A DNA stretch of 11,303 bases from JBDUDR01 sp040002845 (GCA_040002845.1 JBDUDR010000093.1:1-11303); one strand, 5' to 3'; shown: positions 1-6,224, counted from the first letter of the stretch. Numbers and translations are program-made. The notes: generated from the letters alone by a model not told the origin.

Positions 1-991
1 CCCCCGTCGGCACCGCGATCAGGAACGTCATGAAGGAGAAGAACGGCAGGTTCACCGCTCCGGTGACAAACATGTGGTGCGCCCAGACCGCGACCGACAG
101 CGCCGCGATCGCCAGCGTCGCGCCCACCAGACCGATGTAGCCGAAGATGGGCTTCCGGCTGAAGACGGGCAGCACTTCGGTGATGATGCCGAAGAACGGC
201 AACGCGATGATGTAGACCTCGGGATGGCCGAAGAACCAGAACAGGTGTTGCCACAGGATCGGGCCGCCGTTTGCCGCGTCGAAGATGTGGGCTCCGAGGA
301 CTCGATCAGCCTCCAGTGCGAGCAGCGCGCCGGCAAAGATCGGGAACGCGATCAGCACGAGCAGGCTGGTGAGGAGGATGTTCCAGGAGAAGATCGGCAT
401 CCGGAACATGGTCATCCCCGGAGCACGCATGCAGAAGATCGTGGTGACGAAGTTGACAGCTCCCAAGATCGTCCCCAGGCCGACCATCCACAGACCCATG
501 ATCCACAGGTCACCGCCGATCCCCGGCGAGTTCGCGTCATCGGTCAGCGTCGAGTACGCAGTCCAGCCGAAGTCAGCGGCTCCACCGGGAACGATGAATC
601 CCGAGACCGTGACCAGCCCGCCGAACAGGAACAACCAGTAGCTGAACATGTTCAACCGCGGGAACGCCACGTCGGGAGCACCGATCTGCAGCGGCATGGC
701 CACGTTGGCGAAACCCACGAACAACGGCGTCGCGAACAACAGCAACATGATCGTGCCGTGCATCGTGAAGAGCTGGTTATAGAGCTCGTCGTCCACGATC
801 TGCATGCCTGGGCGCGCCAGCTCGGCCCGCATGACCATGGCCATCGCGCCCGCGAACAGGAAGAACCCGAAGGAGCTGATCAAGTACAGCTGGCCGATCA
901 CCTTGTGGTCGGTCGTGGTGGCCCAACGTACGATCACGTTGCCCGGTGCGCGCCGGACGATTCGACGCTGGCCGATCTCGGTCGTCGTCAC
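1..991 (-). CDS. ctaD: Cytochrome c oxidase subunit I (aa3 type), partial at its C-terminus
   Basis: Catalytic subunit of the terminal oxidase, which reduces O2 to water at the haem a3-CuB centre and pumps protons across the cytoplasmic membrane. About 330 N-terminal residues are present; the rest of a protein usually 550-600 long lies beyond the left edge. The reading begins MTTTEIGQRR. It shows the low-spin haem ligand His78 in MHGTIM, the GHPEVY motif at 255-260 (CuB ligand His256 and cross-linked Tyr260), and the CuB pair His305-His306 in WAHHMF. Several long hydrophobic segments cover residues 35-330. The GTG start at 991-989 overlaps the ctaC stop in a GTGA overlap, so translation is probably coupled. 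Motifs are read directly; function follows from the haem-copper oxidase family. Confidence 0.97.
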   Translation of the reverse strand, partial: MTTTEIGQRRIVRRAPGNVIVRWATTTDHKVIGQLYLISSFGFFLFAGAMAMVMRAELARPGMQIVDDELYNQLFTMHGTIMLLLFATPLFVGFANVAMPLQIGAPDVAFPRLNMFSYWLFLFGGLVTVSGFIVPGGAADFGWTAYSTLTDDANSPGIGGDLWIMGLWMVGLGTILGAVNFVTTIFCMRAPGMTMFRMPIFSWNILLTSLLVLIAFPIFAGALLALEADRVLGAHIFDAANGGPILWQHLFWFFGHPEVYIIALPFFGIITEVLPVFSRKPIFGYIGLVGATLAIAALSVAVWAHHMFVTGAVNLPFFSFMTFLIAVPTG

Positions 992-1881
992 GGGTTGCCT
1001 CCTTCCTCCGCCGGCAGGCCCGCAATCTGTATCGTCGCTGAGCCTGGCCGCTGGACGCCAACCTGGCCCTGGGCCTCCAGGGCCTGCAGGTGCGCGGCGT
1101 ACTGCTCAGCGGTGACGATCCGTACGGTAAACAGCATGCGGGAGTGATAGATGCCGCACAACTCCGCACATCTGCCCCTGAACGTGCCGATCTTGGTGGG
1201 AGTCATCACGAAGTGGTTGTGGCGACCTGGGATGTCGTCCATCTTGAAGTAGAACGACGGGATAAAGAACGAGTGGATGACATCGGCGGAGCGCAGCTCG
1301 AAGTCGGCCGACTCGTTGACCGGCAGCCACAGCTCGGGCAGCCGCGCCGGGGTCCCGGTGTCGAACACGCTGGTGCGGCCATCGAGCGCTGGGTCCTGGC
1401 GGTAGGTGAAGTTCCATGTCCACTTCGAGCCGAGCACGAGCACCGTGTGATCCGCCCCGGCGACGTCCTCGGGGCTGGTCTGCAGAATCTTGTTCTGGAC
1501 CACCACCGTGAAGTAGAAGAGGACGGCCACCACGATCAGCGGCACGATGGTGTAGAGCACCTCGATGGGCATGTTGTACCGCGTCTGAGCCGGCACCTCA
1601 TCATCGCTGCGCCGCCGGTAGCGAACGACCGACCACAAGATCAAGCCCCAGACCAGGACCCCGGTGATGAGGGCAGCGATCCAGGCTCCTCGCCAAAGAT
1701 CTGCCATATGAGGTGCCGTGTCGCTGGCCGCCGGAGGCAGGGCCCAGCGTTTGATCTGGTCCTGGTCGGCGGACGAACAGCCAGTCAGCGCGAGCAGCAG
1801 CAACAACCCCAGAGAACCCAGCACGGCCCCCCGCTGGCGACCGGCTCGAAGAGCCTTCCTCCGGGTGAGATCCAGACCCAC
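988..1881 (-). CDS. ctaC: Cytochrome c oxidase subunit II, lipoprotein
   Basis: Accepts electrons through the binuclear CuA site and passes them to CtaD. The protein has 297 residues. An N-terminal hydrophobic stretch ends in the lipobox ALTGC, with Cys35 as the likely lipidated residue. Transmembrane helices are near 64-86 and 106-128, and an external cupredoxin domain follows. The CuA ligands are His203 (in VIHSFF), Cys238, Cys242, His246 and Met249 in CAELCGIYHSRM. The aromatic patch WTWNF (154-158) is the usual electron-entry region. I chose the GTG at 1881 because GAAAGG (1888-1893) lies 6 bases upstream and the signal sequence begins right after it. The frame stays open to 2400, but that part overlaps the acetyltransferase gene and looks spurious. 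The gene overlaps ctaD by 4 bases. Confidence 0.96.
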   Translation of the reverse strand: MGLDLTRRKALRAGRQRGAVLGSLGLLLLLALTGCSSADQDQIKRWALPPAASDTAPHMADLWRGAWIAALITGVLVWGLILWSVVRYRRRSDDEVPAQTRYNMPIEVLYTIVPLIVVAVLFYFTVVVQNKILQTSPEDVAGADHTVLVLGSKWTWNFTYRQDPALDGRTSVFDTGTPARLPELWLPVNESADFELRSADVIHSFFIPSFYFKMDDIPGRHNHFVMTPTKIGTFRGRCAELCGIYHSRMLFTVRIVTAEQYAAHLQALEAQGQVGVQRPGSATIQIAGLPAEEGGNP

Positions 1882-1976
1882 GGGACGCCTTTCTCGTCGG
1901 AACTGGACCCGCTCACATCCGGCGAAGCCGAGCCTCACACGGATCTCGCGGCCTGTCTTGGGCGTTCGGCAGAACC

Positions 1977-2498
1977 CTACTCCAGCACCTGCCTGGCAGG
2001 TGGCACCGGTGCGTGCTGTCTCGGCGCTGATAGGGCACCCGACAAGCGCACGTCTTCCTCGTCGAAGCCCAGTCGGGAGTAGAACAACCGAGCCCCGTCG
2101 TTCGCGGCGCCGGTCTCGAGACTGATCCGGCGCAGACCCGCCTCCGCCGCCCATTGACAGGCTTGTCCCACCAGCGCCGCACCGACTCCCGTCCGCTCGG
2201 CTCGAGCGTCGACGACGAGCTCGCCGATGTAGGCGTCGAGCTCTCCGGTGAAGTGCGGTCGCGTCGAGACGCTCACGAAGCCGACAACCTGTCCCTCGCG
2301 TTCGCCGACGAACAGCGCCCCGTCCTCCGATGCAGCTCTGGCCATGGACTCCGCAACCCATTCCAGCGCTGCGGCCACCACGGCCTTGGGGTCGCGCCAA
2401 TGCGCCACCCCGATGGAGAGCCGAGGTGCGAGGGCAACAACCGCATCCCGATCCGCTTCGTCAAACGCCCGGACCTTCAGGCTCCGAGGGGAACTCAC
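1977..2498 (-). CDS. GNAT family N-acetyltransferase
   Basis: Probable cytoplasmic acetyl-CoA-dependent N-acetyltransferase of 173 residues; the substrate is unknown. The fold signature is visible: an N-terminal strand LKVRAFDEADRDAVVAL, the central strand GQVVGFVSVS (69-78), motif A with YIGELVVDARAERTGVGAALV split over 90-110 (acetyl-CoA loop RTGVGA at 102-107), and motif B NDGARLFYSRLGF at 133-145. The GTG start at 2498 is preceded by GAGGAG about 7 bases upstream. It lies 37 bases downstream of adoK and 95 bases upstream of ctaC, so it is probably in the same transcription unit. Its last codons contain a 17-base palindrome. No residue pattern points to ribosomal-protein, aminoglycoside or other specific substrates. 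Confidence 0.88.
   Translation of the reverse strand: MSSPRSLKVRAFDEADRDAVVALAPRLSIGVAHWRDPKAVVAAALEWVAESMARAASEDGALFVGEREGQVVGFVSVSTRPHFTGELDAYIGELVVDARAERTGVGAALVGQACQWAAEAGLRRISLETGAANDGARLFYSRLGFDEEDVRLSGALSAPRQHAPVPPARQVLE
1986..2012. promoter_or_regulatory. Adjacent palindromes at the end of the GNAT gene, upstream of ctaC
   Basis: Positions 1986-2002 read CACCTGCCTGGCAGGTG. This is a perfect 8-base inverted repeat around one central base. The next base begins a second palindrome, GCACCGGTGC (2003-2012). They lie inside the last codons of the acetyltransferase gene, about 105 bases upstream of the ctaC start. They could be an operator for ctaC-ctaD, an RNA hairpin (7-base stem with a 3-base loop) at the end of the upstream message, or chance in GC-rich coding DNA. 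The symmetry is seen directly; the role is inference. Confidence 0.35.
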
Positions 2499-2535
2499 GT
2501 CGGCTCCTCAGCCATCTTCACCTCCGCGACGCCCC

Positions 2536-3516
2536 CTATCGGCATGCCAACAGGGGCTGCACCTCGGCCGCCGCCTCGGGACCATAGGCGGCTTCCACCC
2601 GGTCGAGGAAGCCCGATTGCCCCAGGGTGTACTCCTGGGGCCCCACCGTCTCCACGACATAACTCGCGAGTACGCACCCGAGCTGCGCAGCGCGCTCATG
2701 TCCCAGCCCCCAGGCCACGGCACCGAGGAACCCAGCCCGGAAGGCGTCCCCTACTCCGGTGGGATCGACAGCTTCGATGCCTGCAACGGCGGGAACCTTG
2801 ATCGACTCGTCACCGTCCCGCTCCACGACCGCCCCGGAGCTGCCATGTGTGACGACCCGCACGCCGACCCGGCTCAGGATCTCGGCGGCGGTCCAGCCGG
2901 TCTTCTGCTCGATGAGGGCGGCCTCGTAGTCGTTGGAGAACAAATAGGCGGCACCATCGATGAGCCGCCTGATGGTGTCACCGTCGGACCAGGCCAGCTG
3001 CTGGGACGGGTCTGCCGCAAACGCGAACCCCTTGCTTCTACATTCCTGCGTGTGGCGCAGCATGGCGTCTGGGTCGTTCGGACTGATCACTACGAGATCG
3101 AGACCACCCACCCGCTCAGCTATCGGGCGGAGCTCGATCTCACGGGCCTCGGACATCGCGCCTGCGTAGAAGGAGGCAATCTGGGCATGGGAACTGTCGG
3201 TCGTACAGATGAACCGGGCCGTGTGCTTGGTTTCTGACACGTGGACCGACCCGCAGTCCACGCCATGGCGCTCCAGCCAGGACCGGTAGCTGGCGAAGTC
3301 CTCACCAACCGCGCCGACCAACACTGGAGTCACCCCGATGCATGCCATGCCGAACGCGATGTTTGCCGCGCAGCCGCCACGTCGAACCACGAGGTCCTCG
3401 ACCAGGAACGACAGAGCGATCTTGTCGAGCTGCTCCACCACCAGCGAATCTGCGAACTTGCCTGGAAAGACCATCAGATGGTCGGTCGCTATGGACCCCG
3501 TGACGGCTATCGGCAT
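2536..3516 (-). CDS. adoK: Adenosine kinase, PfkB/ribokinase family
   Basis: Phosphorylates adenosine to AMP with ATP in purine salvage. The protein is 326 residues, close to Mycobacterium tuberculosis AdoK (Rv2202c, formerly cbhK; 324 residues). As I recall that protein, the two share IAVTGSIATDHLM at the N-terminus, HTARF near 98, AQIASFY and GAMSEAR near 111-125, FAADPSQQLA at 166-175 and YLFSNDYE near 191. The first PfkB signature (RGGCAANIAFGMACIG) covers 46-61. The second, DPTGVGDAFRAGFL (251-264), holds the anion hole and the catalytic base Asp257. The start ATG at 3516 has no clear Shine-Dalgarno sequence (only GGGAACC nearby), but homology fixes the N-terminus. It is first in a minus-strand series leading to ctaC-ctaD. 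Its upstream region contains a 13-base inverted repeat. Confidence 0.93.
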   Translation of the reverse strand: MPIAVTGSIATDHLMVFPGKFADSLVVEQLDKIALSFLVEDLVVRRGGCAANIAFGMACIGVTPVLVGAVGEDFASYRSWLERHGVDCGSVHVSETKHTARFICTTDSSHAQIASFYAGAMSEAREIELRPIAERVGGLDLVVISPNDPDAMLRHTQECRSKGFAFAADPSQQLAWSDGDTIRRLIDGAAYLFSNDYEAALIEQKTGWTAAEILSRVGVRVVTHGSSGAVVERDGDESIKVPAVAGIEAVDPTGVGDAFRAGFLGAVAWGLGHERAAQLGCVLASYVVETVGPQEYTLGQSGFLDRVEAAYGPEAAAEVQPLLACR

Positions 3517-3645
3517 CGTCGGTTCCCAAACACGAGAATCGGATGGATCCGGATTCGATCACCCTACCCAGCGACCGCGTCCCGGCTTGCGTACCGTGCG
3601 GCCTTCGCTCCGTTCGGCGTACCTCTCCGGTTGCGCAGTTGTGGG

Positions 3646-3707
3646 ATCGACAGGCTATGAATTGCTGTACCCGGAAGGCTGAGAACATCAAAAGATAGCC
3701 TGTCGAT
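3646..3707. repeat. Perfect 13-base inverted repeat with 36-base centre
   Basis: The left arm ATCGACAGGCTAT (3646-3658) is exactly complementary to the right arm ATAGCCTGTCGAT (3695-3707). The 36 bases between them are comparatively A-rich on the plus strand (for example CATCAAAAG just before the right arm). The element lies about 130 bases upstream of the adoK start. It may be a pair of regulator-binding half-sites, the base of a structured RNA, or the scar of a small mobile element. No T-run follows either arm, so a simple intrinsic terminator is unlikely. Confidence 0.6.
3664..3691 (-). promoter_or_regulatory. Weak candidate promoter for adoK inside the inverted repeat
   Basis: On the minus strand a -35-like TTGATG (3691-3686) and a -10-like TACAGC (3669-3664) are 16 bases apart. 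They sit wholly between the arms of the 13-base inverted repeat. The match to the SigA consensus is partial (TTGA in -35; TA at the start of -10, without the final T). If real, transcription would begin near the left arm and leave a leader of roughly 140 bases before adoK. This is inference from pattern alone. Confidence 0.2.
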
Positions 3708-3746
3708 GTGGCGCGGATGCGTGGAGCCGCAGTGGCATCGGTTCGG

Positions 3747-3776
3747 GTGCCCAGCACGATGGTGCCCAACACGATG
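3747..3776. repeat. 15-base tandem duplication
   Basis: GTGCCCAGCACGATG (3747-3761) is followed directly by GTGCCCAACACGATG (3762-3776), 14 of 15 bases identical. It lies in the non-coding stretch between adoK and the plus-strand membrane protein. It is probably a replication-slippage duplication. There is no sign of function. Confidence 0.6.
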
Positions 3777-3914
3777 ATCCGCGGGCGCGCTGCCAACCGG
3801 CGATCCCGGTCGGCCGGCGCAAGATGCGACGTTCCGGTAGTCGACCGGGTCACCGGACAGCATCACCGTCACATCTTGTGCGACGACGGTCCCGGCGACC
3901 TGGCCACGCCCTCG

Positions 3915-3928
3915 TATAAGTGTCTGCG
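3915..3928 (+). promoter_or_regulatory. Candidate -10 box for a leaderless transcript
   Basis: TATAAG at 3915-3920 matches the -10 consensus TATAAT at five of six bases, in otherwise GC-rich DNA. Transcription would be expected to start 6-7 bases downstream, on or next to the GTG at 3928. That is the arrangement of leaderless actinobacterial messages. I see no good -35 hexamer at 16-18 bases upstream, so confidence is limited. Confidence 0.35.
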
Positions 3929-4608
3929 TGCCCGGCCACAAGCTGAGGGAACCGCGACGCTCCCGCCGGCGTCGAAGGGTCATGATGCGAAAGAACCTGC
4001 TTGCAGCAATCGCTGCCCTGGCTGTCATGGCCGTCGTGGTCGCGATCGCCGTTCTCGCCTCTCGCGGCAGCGATGCACCGGCCCAAACGGTCAGCGAGCC
4101 ACCGGCCGGGGACTCTGGCTCCGCCGGCACTGAGCCGGGTGACCAGCCGACGGGGTCGGGGTGGACCGACGAGGCTACCGACCCGTCCGGCACCCGCGGG
4201 GGTAGCACCGTACCCGGCTATCCCGGACAAAATGGCGCCGGCTCCAACGGCTGGCCCGGCAACGCCGACCCCGGCGGCCCGATGCTTCCTGTGGACCCGG
4301 GCAGCGGGCATCAACAGTTCAACACGATGGCCATTGCGGATGCGCACATCGACGCCCAGGGCCGGCTCGTGCTCACCTATTACGTCGGTCTCCCCAGCTG
4401 CTCACCGCAGCTCGACCACGTCGATGTTGTCCAGACTGTCGCGAAGGTCACCGTCACTCTTGTCCAAGGCACGGACCCACAGGTCCCCTCGGGGATAGCG
4501 TGCCCCGACATCGCGATGGCCAAGTCCACGCGGGTTACCCTGACGTCTCCGCTCGGTGGACGCACCGTCGTCGACGGCTCCACCGGGGACACGGTGCCAG
4601 TCAGCTGA
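3928..4608 (+). CDS. Membrane-anchored extracytoplasmic protein of unknown function
   Basis: 226 residues. A basic N-terminus (RRSRRRRR at 10-17, then MMRKN) leads into one hydrophobic segment at about 24-45, a signal anchor or signal peptide without a lipobox cysteine. Residues 50-130 form a low-complexity Gly/Pro/Ser/Asp linker of the kind found in cell-wall-spanning actinobacterial proteins. The C-terminal 95 residues look folded, with strands LVLTYYVG, VTVTLVQG and TRVTLTSPLGGRTVVDG and two cysteines (158 and 192) that could form a disulfide outside the cell. The pattern resembles uncharacterised actinobacterial secreted domains as I recall them; no function is known to me. The start is uncertain: GTG 3928 has a TATAAG box just upstream (leaderless option), whereas ATG 3985 has GAAGGG about 5 bases upstream and gives a conventional signal anchor. 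Confidence 0.72.
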   Translation: MPGHKLREPRRSRRRRRVMMRKNLLAAIAALAVMAVVVAIAVLASRGSDAPAQTVSEPPAGDSGSAGTEPGDQPTGSGWTDEATDPSGTRGGSTVPGYPGQNGAGSNGWPGNADPGGPMLPVDPGSGHQQFNTMAIADAHIDAQGRLVLTYYVGLPSCSPQLDHVDVVQTVAKVTVTLVQGTDPQVPSGIACPDIAMAKSTRVTLTSPLGGRTVVDGSTGDTVPVS

Positions 4609-4628
4609 CGTGCCGATCGACCGGCATG

Positions 4629-4648
4629 GACCGGCGGGCTGGCCGGTC
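4629..4648 (+). terminator. GC-rich hairpin after the membrane-anchored protein gene
   Basis: GACCGGC (4629-4635) pairs perfectly with GCCGGTC (4642-4648) across a 6-base loop, 20 bases after the stop at 4608. There is no good T-run, which is common for actinobacterial terminators. The position between convergent genes supports a terminator role. Confidence 0.4.
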
Positions 4649-4684
4649 ATTCCCGGCGATCGTCGCGCAACCACAGACGGCGAA

Positions 4685-4716
4685 ACCCCGCCGCGGCTGG
4701 TGAGCCACGACGGGGT
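4685..4716 (-). terminator. Possible terminator hairpin downstream of erpA
   Basis: ACCCCG (4685-4690) pairs with CGGGGT (4711-4716), and an inner GGCT/AGCC pair (4695-4698 with 4703-4706) encloses a GGTG loop. It lies about 40 bases past the erpA stop, between convergent genes, and could act on either strand. The stem is imperfect and there is no T-run. Confidence 0.3.
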
Positions 4717-4754
4717 GTCGGTCGCGTCGAATCCGGGCCTGAGGCCCTGATGTG

Positions 4755-5129
4755 TCAGTGAAACGAGTCTCCGCATGCGCAGGAGCCACCCGCATTGGGG
4801 TTGTCGATAGTGAATCCCTGCTTCGCGATCGTGTCGACGAAGTCGATGGTTGCTCCGAGCAGGTAGGGCACGCTCATCCGGTCGACGACTACGTTGACGC
4901 CTCCGAAGTCCGTGACCTCGTCGCCGTCAAGGTTGCGCTCGTCGAAGAACAGCTGGTAGCGCAGCCCTGAGCATCCACCCGGCTGCACCGCCACCCGAAG
5001 TTGCAGGTCATCTCGGCCCTCCTGGGTCAGCAGGGCCTTCACCTTGTCAGCGGCCTGATCGGTCAAGAGGACGCTACCTGCTCGCGTAGCCGTCTCCTGG
5101 GTAGGAGTGGCCTGGGCGGCTTCCGTCAT
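4755..5129 (-). CDS. erpA: A-type iron-sulfur cluster carrier/insertion protein (HesB/IscA/ErpA)
   Basis: Receives assembled Fe-S clusters and delivers them to target apoproteins in the cytoplasm. 124 residues. The HesB core begins at about 19 (SVLLTDQAADKVKALL). The three conserved cysteine ligands are present: Cys53 in QPGGCSGLRYQLFFD, and Cys117 and Cys119 in GGSCACGDSF at the C-terminus. The first 18 residues (Thr/Ala/Gln-rich) are an extension beyond the usual core and are probably disordered. The ATG start at 5129 has GGAG about 8 bases upstream. It is transcribed divergently from the GNAT-like gene at 5323, sharing a 193-base upstream region. In M. tuberculosis the homologue (Rv2204c) also lies near adoK and ctaC, so the neighbourhood is partly conserved. 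Confidence 0.94.
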   Translation of the reverse strand: MTEAAQATPTQETATRAGSVLLTDQAADKVKALLTQEGRDDLQLRVAVQPGGCSGLRYQLFFDERNLDGDEVTDFGGVNVVVDRMSVPYLLGATIDFVDTIAKQGFTIDNPNAGGSCACGDSFH

Positions 5130-5287
5130 CGCGATGCTCCAAAGATCTCGTGGTCAGGCGTCAGTTCAGCCGCCCGGTGATGCCAACGTACGGGTTGCTC
5201 CGATCATTCCCCTCCATGGTCGCACACCGGTACACCCGATTCGTCCAACCGGCCCTCCCAGTCGCAATGACTCCTCGTGTTATCGCA

Positions 5288-5323
5288 TTGTGGCTACCAG
5301 CGGTGGTCCTTACGGTGATGGGG
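5288..5323 (+). promoter_or_regulatory. Candidate promoter for a leaderless GNAT-like gene
   Basis: TTGTGG (5288-5293) and TACGGT (5311-5316) are separated by 17 bases. The G of the GTG codon at 5323 is 7 bases beyond the -10 box, where a transcript would start. This arrangement and the lack of a clear Shine-Dalgarno sequence suggest a leaderless message and support the chosen start. Pattern-based inference. Confidence 0.35.
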
Positions 5324-6201
5324 TGCTGATCCGTCCCATGAGCCTGGCTGACGTGCCCGCCGTGGAAGTGCTCACCGACAAGTCCTTCTACAGTCTCGAT
5401 GTCGCGACCAGGCCGGCGAACTGGCCGGCGCCCGAGACGCGCGACGCCGGACGGAGCGAGTTGTGGCGGGCGCGAGCCACACATCTGGTGACCCATGACG
5501 GACCCGGCTGCTGGGTCTGCGAGGACGCGCACGGCCTGACCGGAGTCGCGATGTCGGTTCGCAGGGAGTTGTTCTGGGGTCTGTCGTCGTACGCCGTGCA
5601 CCCGTCCGCGCAGTCGACTGGCATCGGGAAACCCCTGCTCCAGGCGGCGCTCCGGTACAGCGAAGGATGCCTGCGGGGGATGGTCTGCTCTTCCCATGAC
5701 CCGAGGGCCGCCCGCAGGTACCGGCTGGCGGGCTTCACCCTCCACCCGGCCATGCTGATGTGGGGGAAGATCGACCGGTCGGCTCTCCCGGTGGTCGAGC
5801 ACGTCCGCGACGGCACACCCGGCGACTTCGAGCTGATGGACTCCGTGGACCGACGCACTCGCGGCGGGGCTCACGGCGTGGACCACGACATCATGATCCG
5901 CCAGTACGTCCTGCAGGTCATCGACCACTCAACGGGTTCGGGCTACTGCTACCTGCATCCGACCGGGGGGCCGTACCTGCTCGCCGCAACCAACAGGCGC
6001 ACCGCGCAACGCCTGTTGTGGACCGCGCTGGCGGCGACACCGAGGGATCAGCCGGCCTCATTCCACAACCTCACTGCCGAGCAGGAATGGGCGATCGACG
6101 TCGGGTTCGCGGCTGGGATGGAGGTGCACGGGCGTGGTTACCTTGCCCTTCGACACATGCGCCCCCCGATGCCGTACATCCCCTCTGGCCACTTTCTGTG
6201 A
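5323..6201 (+). CDS. Two-domain GNAT-like acetyltransferase
   Basis: 292 residues from GTG 5323, beginning MLIRPMSLADVPAVEVL, the typical first strand and helix of a GNAT domain. Motif A follows at 88-106 (SSYAVHPSAQSTGIGKPLL, with acetyl-CoA loop QSTGIG), and the RRYRLAGFTLHP segment (131-142) is motif B. Residues 150-292 form a second domain with the feel of a degenerate GNAT or Acetyltransf_18-type fold (GSGYCYLHPTGGPYLLAATN at 205-224, then VGFAAGMEVHGRGYLALRHM near 260-279). The double layout is known in uncharacterised actinobacterial proteins; the substrate is unknown. The frame is open upstream to 5107, but that part overlaps erpA and looks non-coding, so I start at 5323. It converges with pspAB, leaving only 23 bases between the stops. 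Confidence 0.86.
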   Translation: MLIRPMSLADVPAVEVLTDKSFYSLDVATRPANWPAPETRDAGRSELWRARATHLVTHDGPGCWVCEDAHGLTGVAMSVRRELFWGLSSYAVHPSAQSTGIGKPLLQAALRYSEGCLRGMVCSSHDPRAARRYRLAGFTLHPAMLMWGKIDRSALPVVEHVRDGTPGDFELMDSVDRRTRGGAHGVDHDIMIRQYVLQVIDHSTGSGYCYLHPTGGPYLLAATNRRTAQRLLWTALAATPRDQPASFHNLTAEQEWAIDVGFAAGMEVHGRGYLALRHMRPPMPYIPSGHFL

Positions 6202-6224
6202 CGATCCAACGGTGGGCTGCGGAC

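Larger units (their letters stand above)
3517..3927. other. 411-base intergenic stretch without a convincing gene
   Basis: This separates adoK (minus) from the membrane-anchored protein gene (plus), so it should hold promoters for both. Open frames cross it on both strands, but their products are arginine-rich, match no family I recognise, and run into the flanking genes in the wrong frame. What it does hold is a less GC-rich patch around 3646-3707 bounded by a perfect 13-base inverted repeat, a 15-base tandem duplication at 3747-3776, a palindrome ATCCGGAT at 3547-3554 close to the adoK start, and a TATAAG box at 3915-3920. A small RNA cannot be ruled out. Confidence 0.6.

Noticed and set aside
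74..1147. 357-codon plus-strand open frame
   Set aside because: It lies antisense to ctaD, whose haem and copper ligands are all in place. The product is Arg/Asp/Gln/His-rich low-complexity sequence typical of the shadow frame of a GC-rich gene.
1090..2082. 330-codon plus-strand open frame
   Set aside because: It is antisense to ctaC and the end of the GNAT gene, with a composition typical of shadow frames and no recognisable domain.
1882..2400. Upstream extension of the ctaC frame to 2400
   Set aside because: It would put about 170 arginine-rich residues before a lipoprotein signal sequence and overlap the acetyltransferase gene. GTG 1881 has its own ribosome site.
2248..3237. 329-codon plus-strand open frame antisense to adoK
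   Set aside because: adoK is clearly conserved on the other strand; this frame has no domain and mixed composition.
3646..3707. Reading the 13-base inverted repeat as a standard intrinsic terminator
   Set aside because: The 36-base loop is too long, no T-run follows on either strand, and it is upstream of both flanking genes rather than after them.
3708..4133. Plus-strand frame with VTGQHHRHILCDDG, which briefly recalls a Fur metal site
   Set aside because: No winged-helix part, no paired cysteines, only moderate third-position GC, and it overlaps the secreted-protein gene in another frame. The resemblance is probably chance.
3302..4208. Minus-strand open frames (183 and 214 codons) across the adoK upstream region
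   Set aside because: Arginine/threonine-rich products with no family resemblance. They overlap adoK or the secreted-protein gene out of frame.
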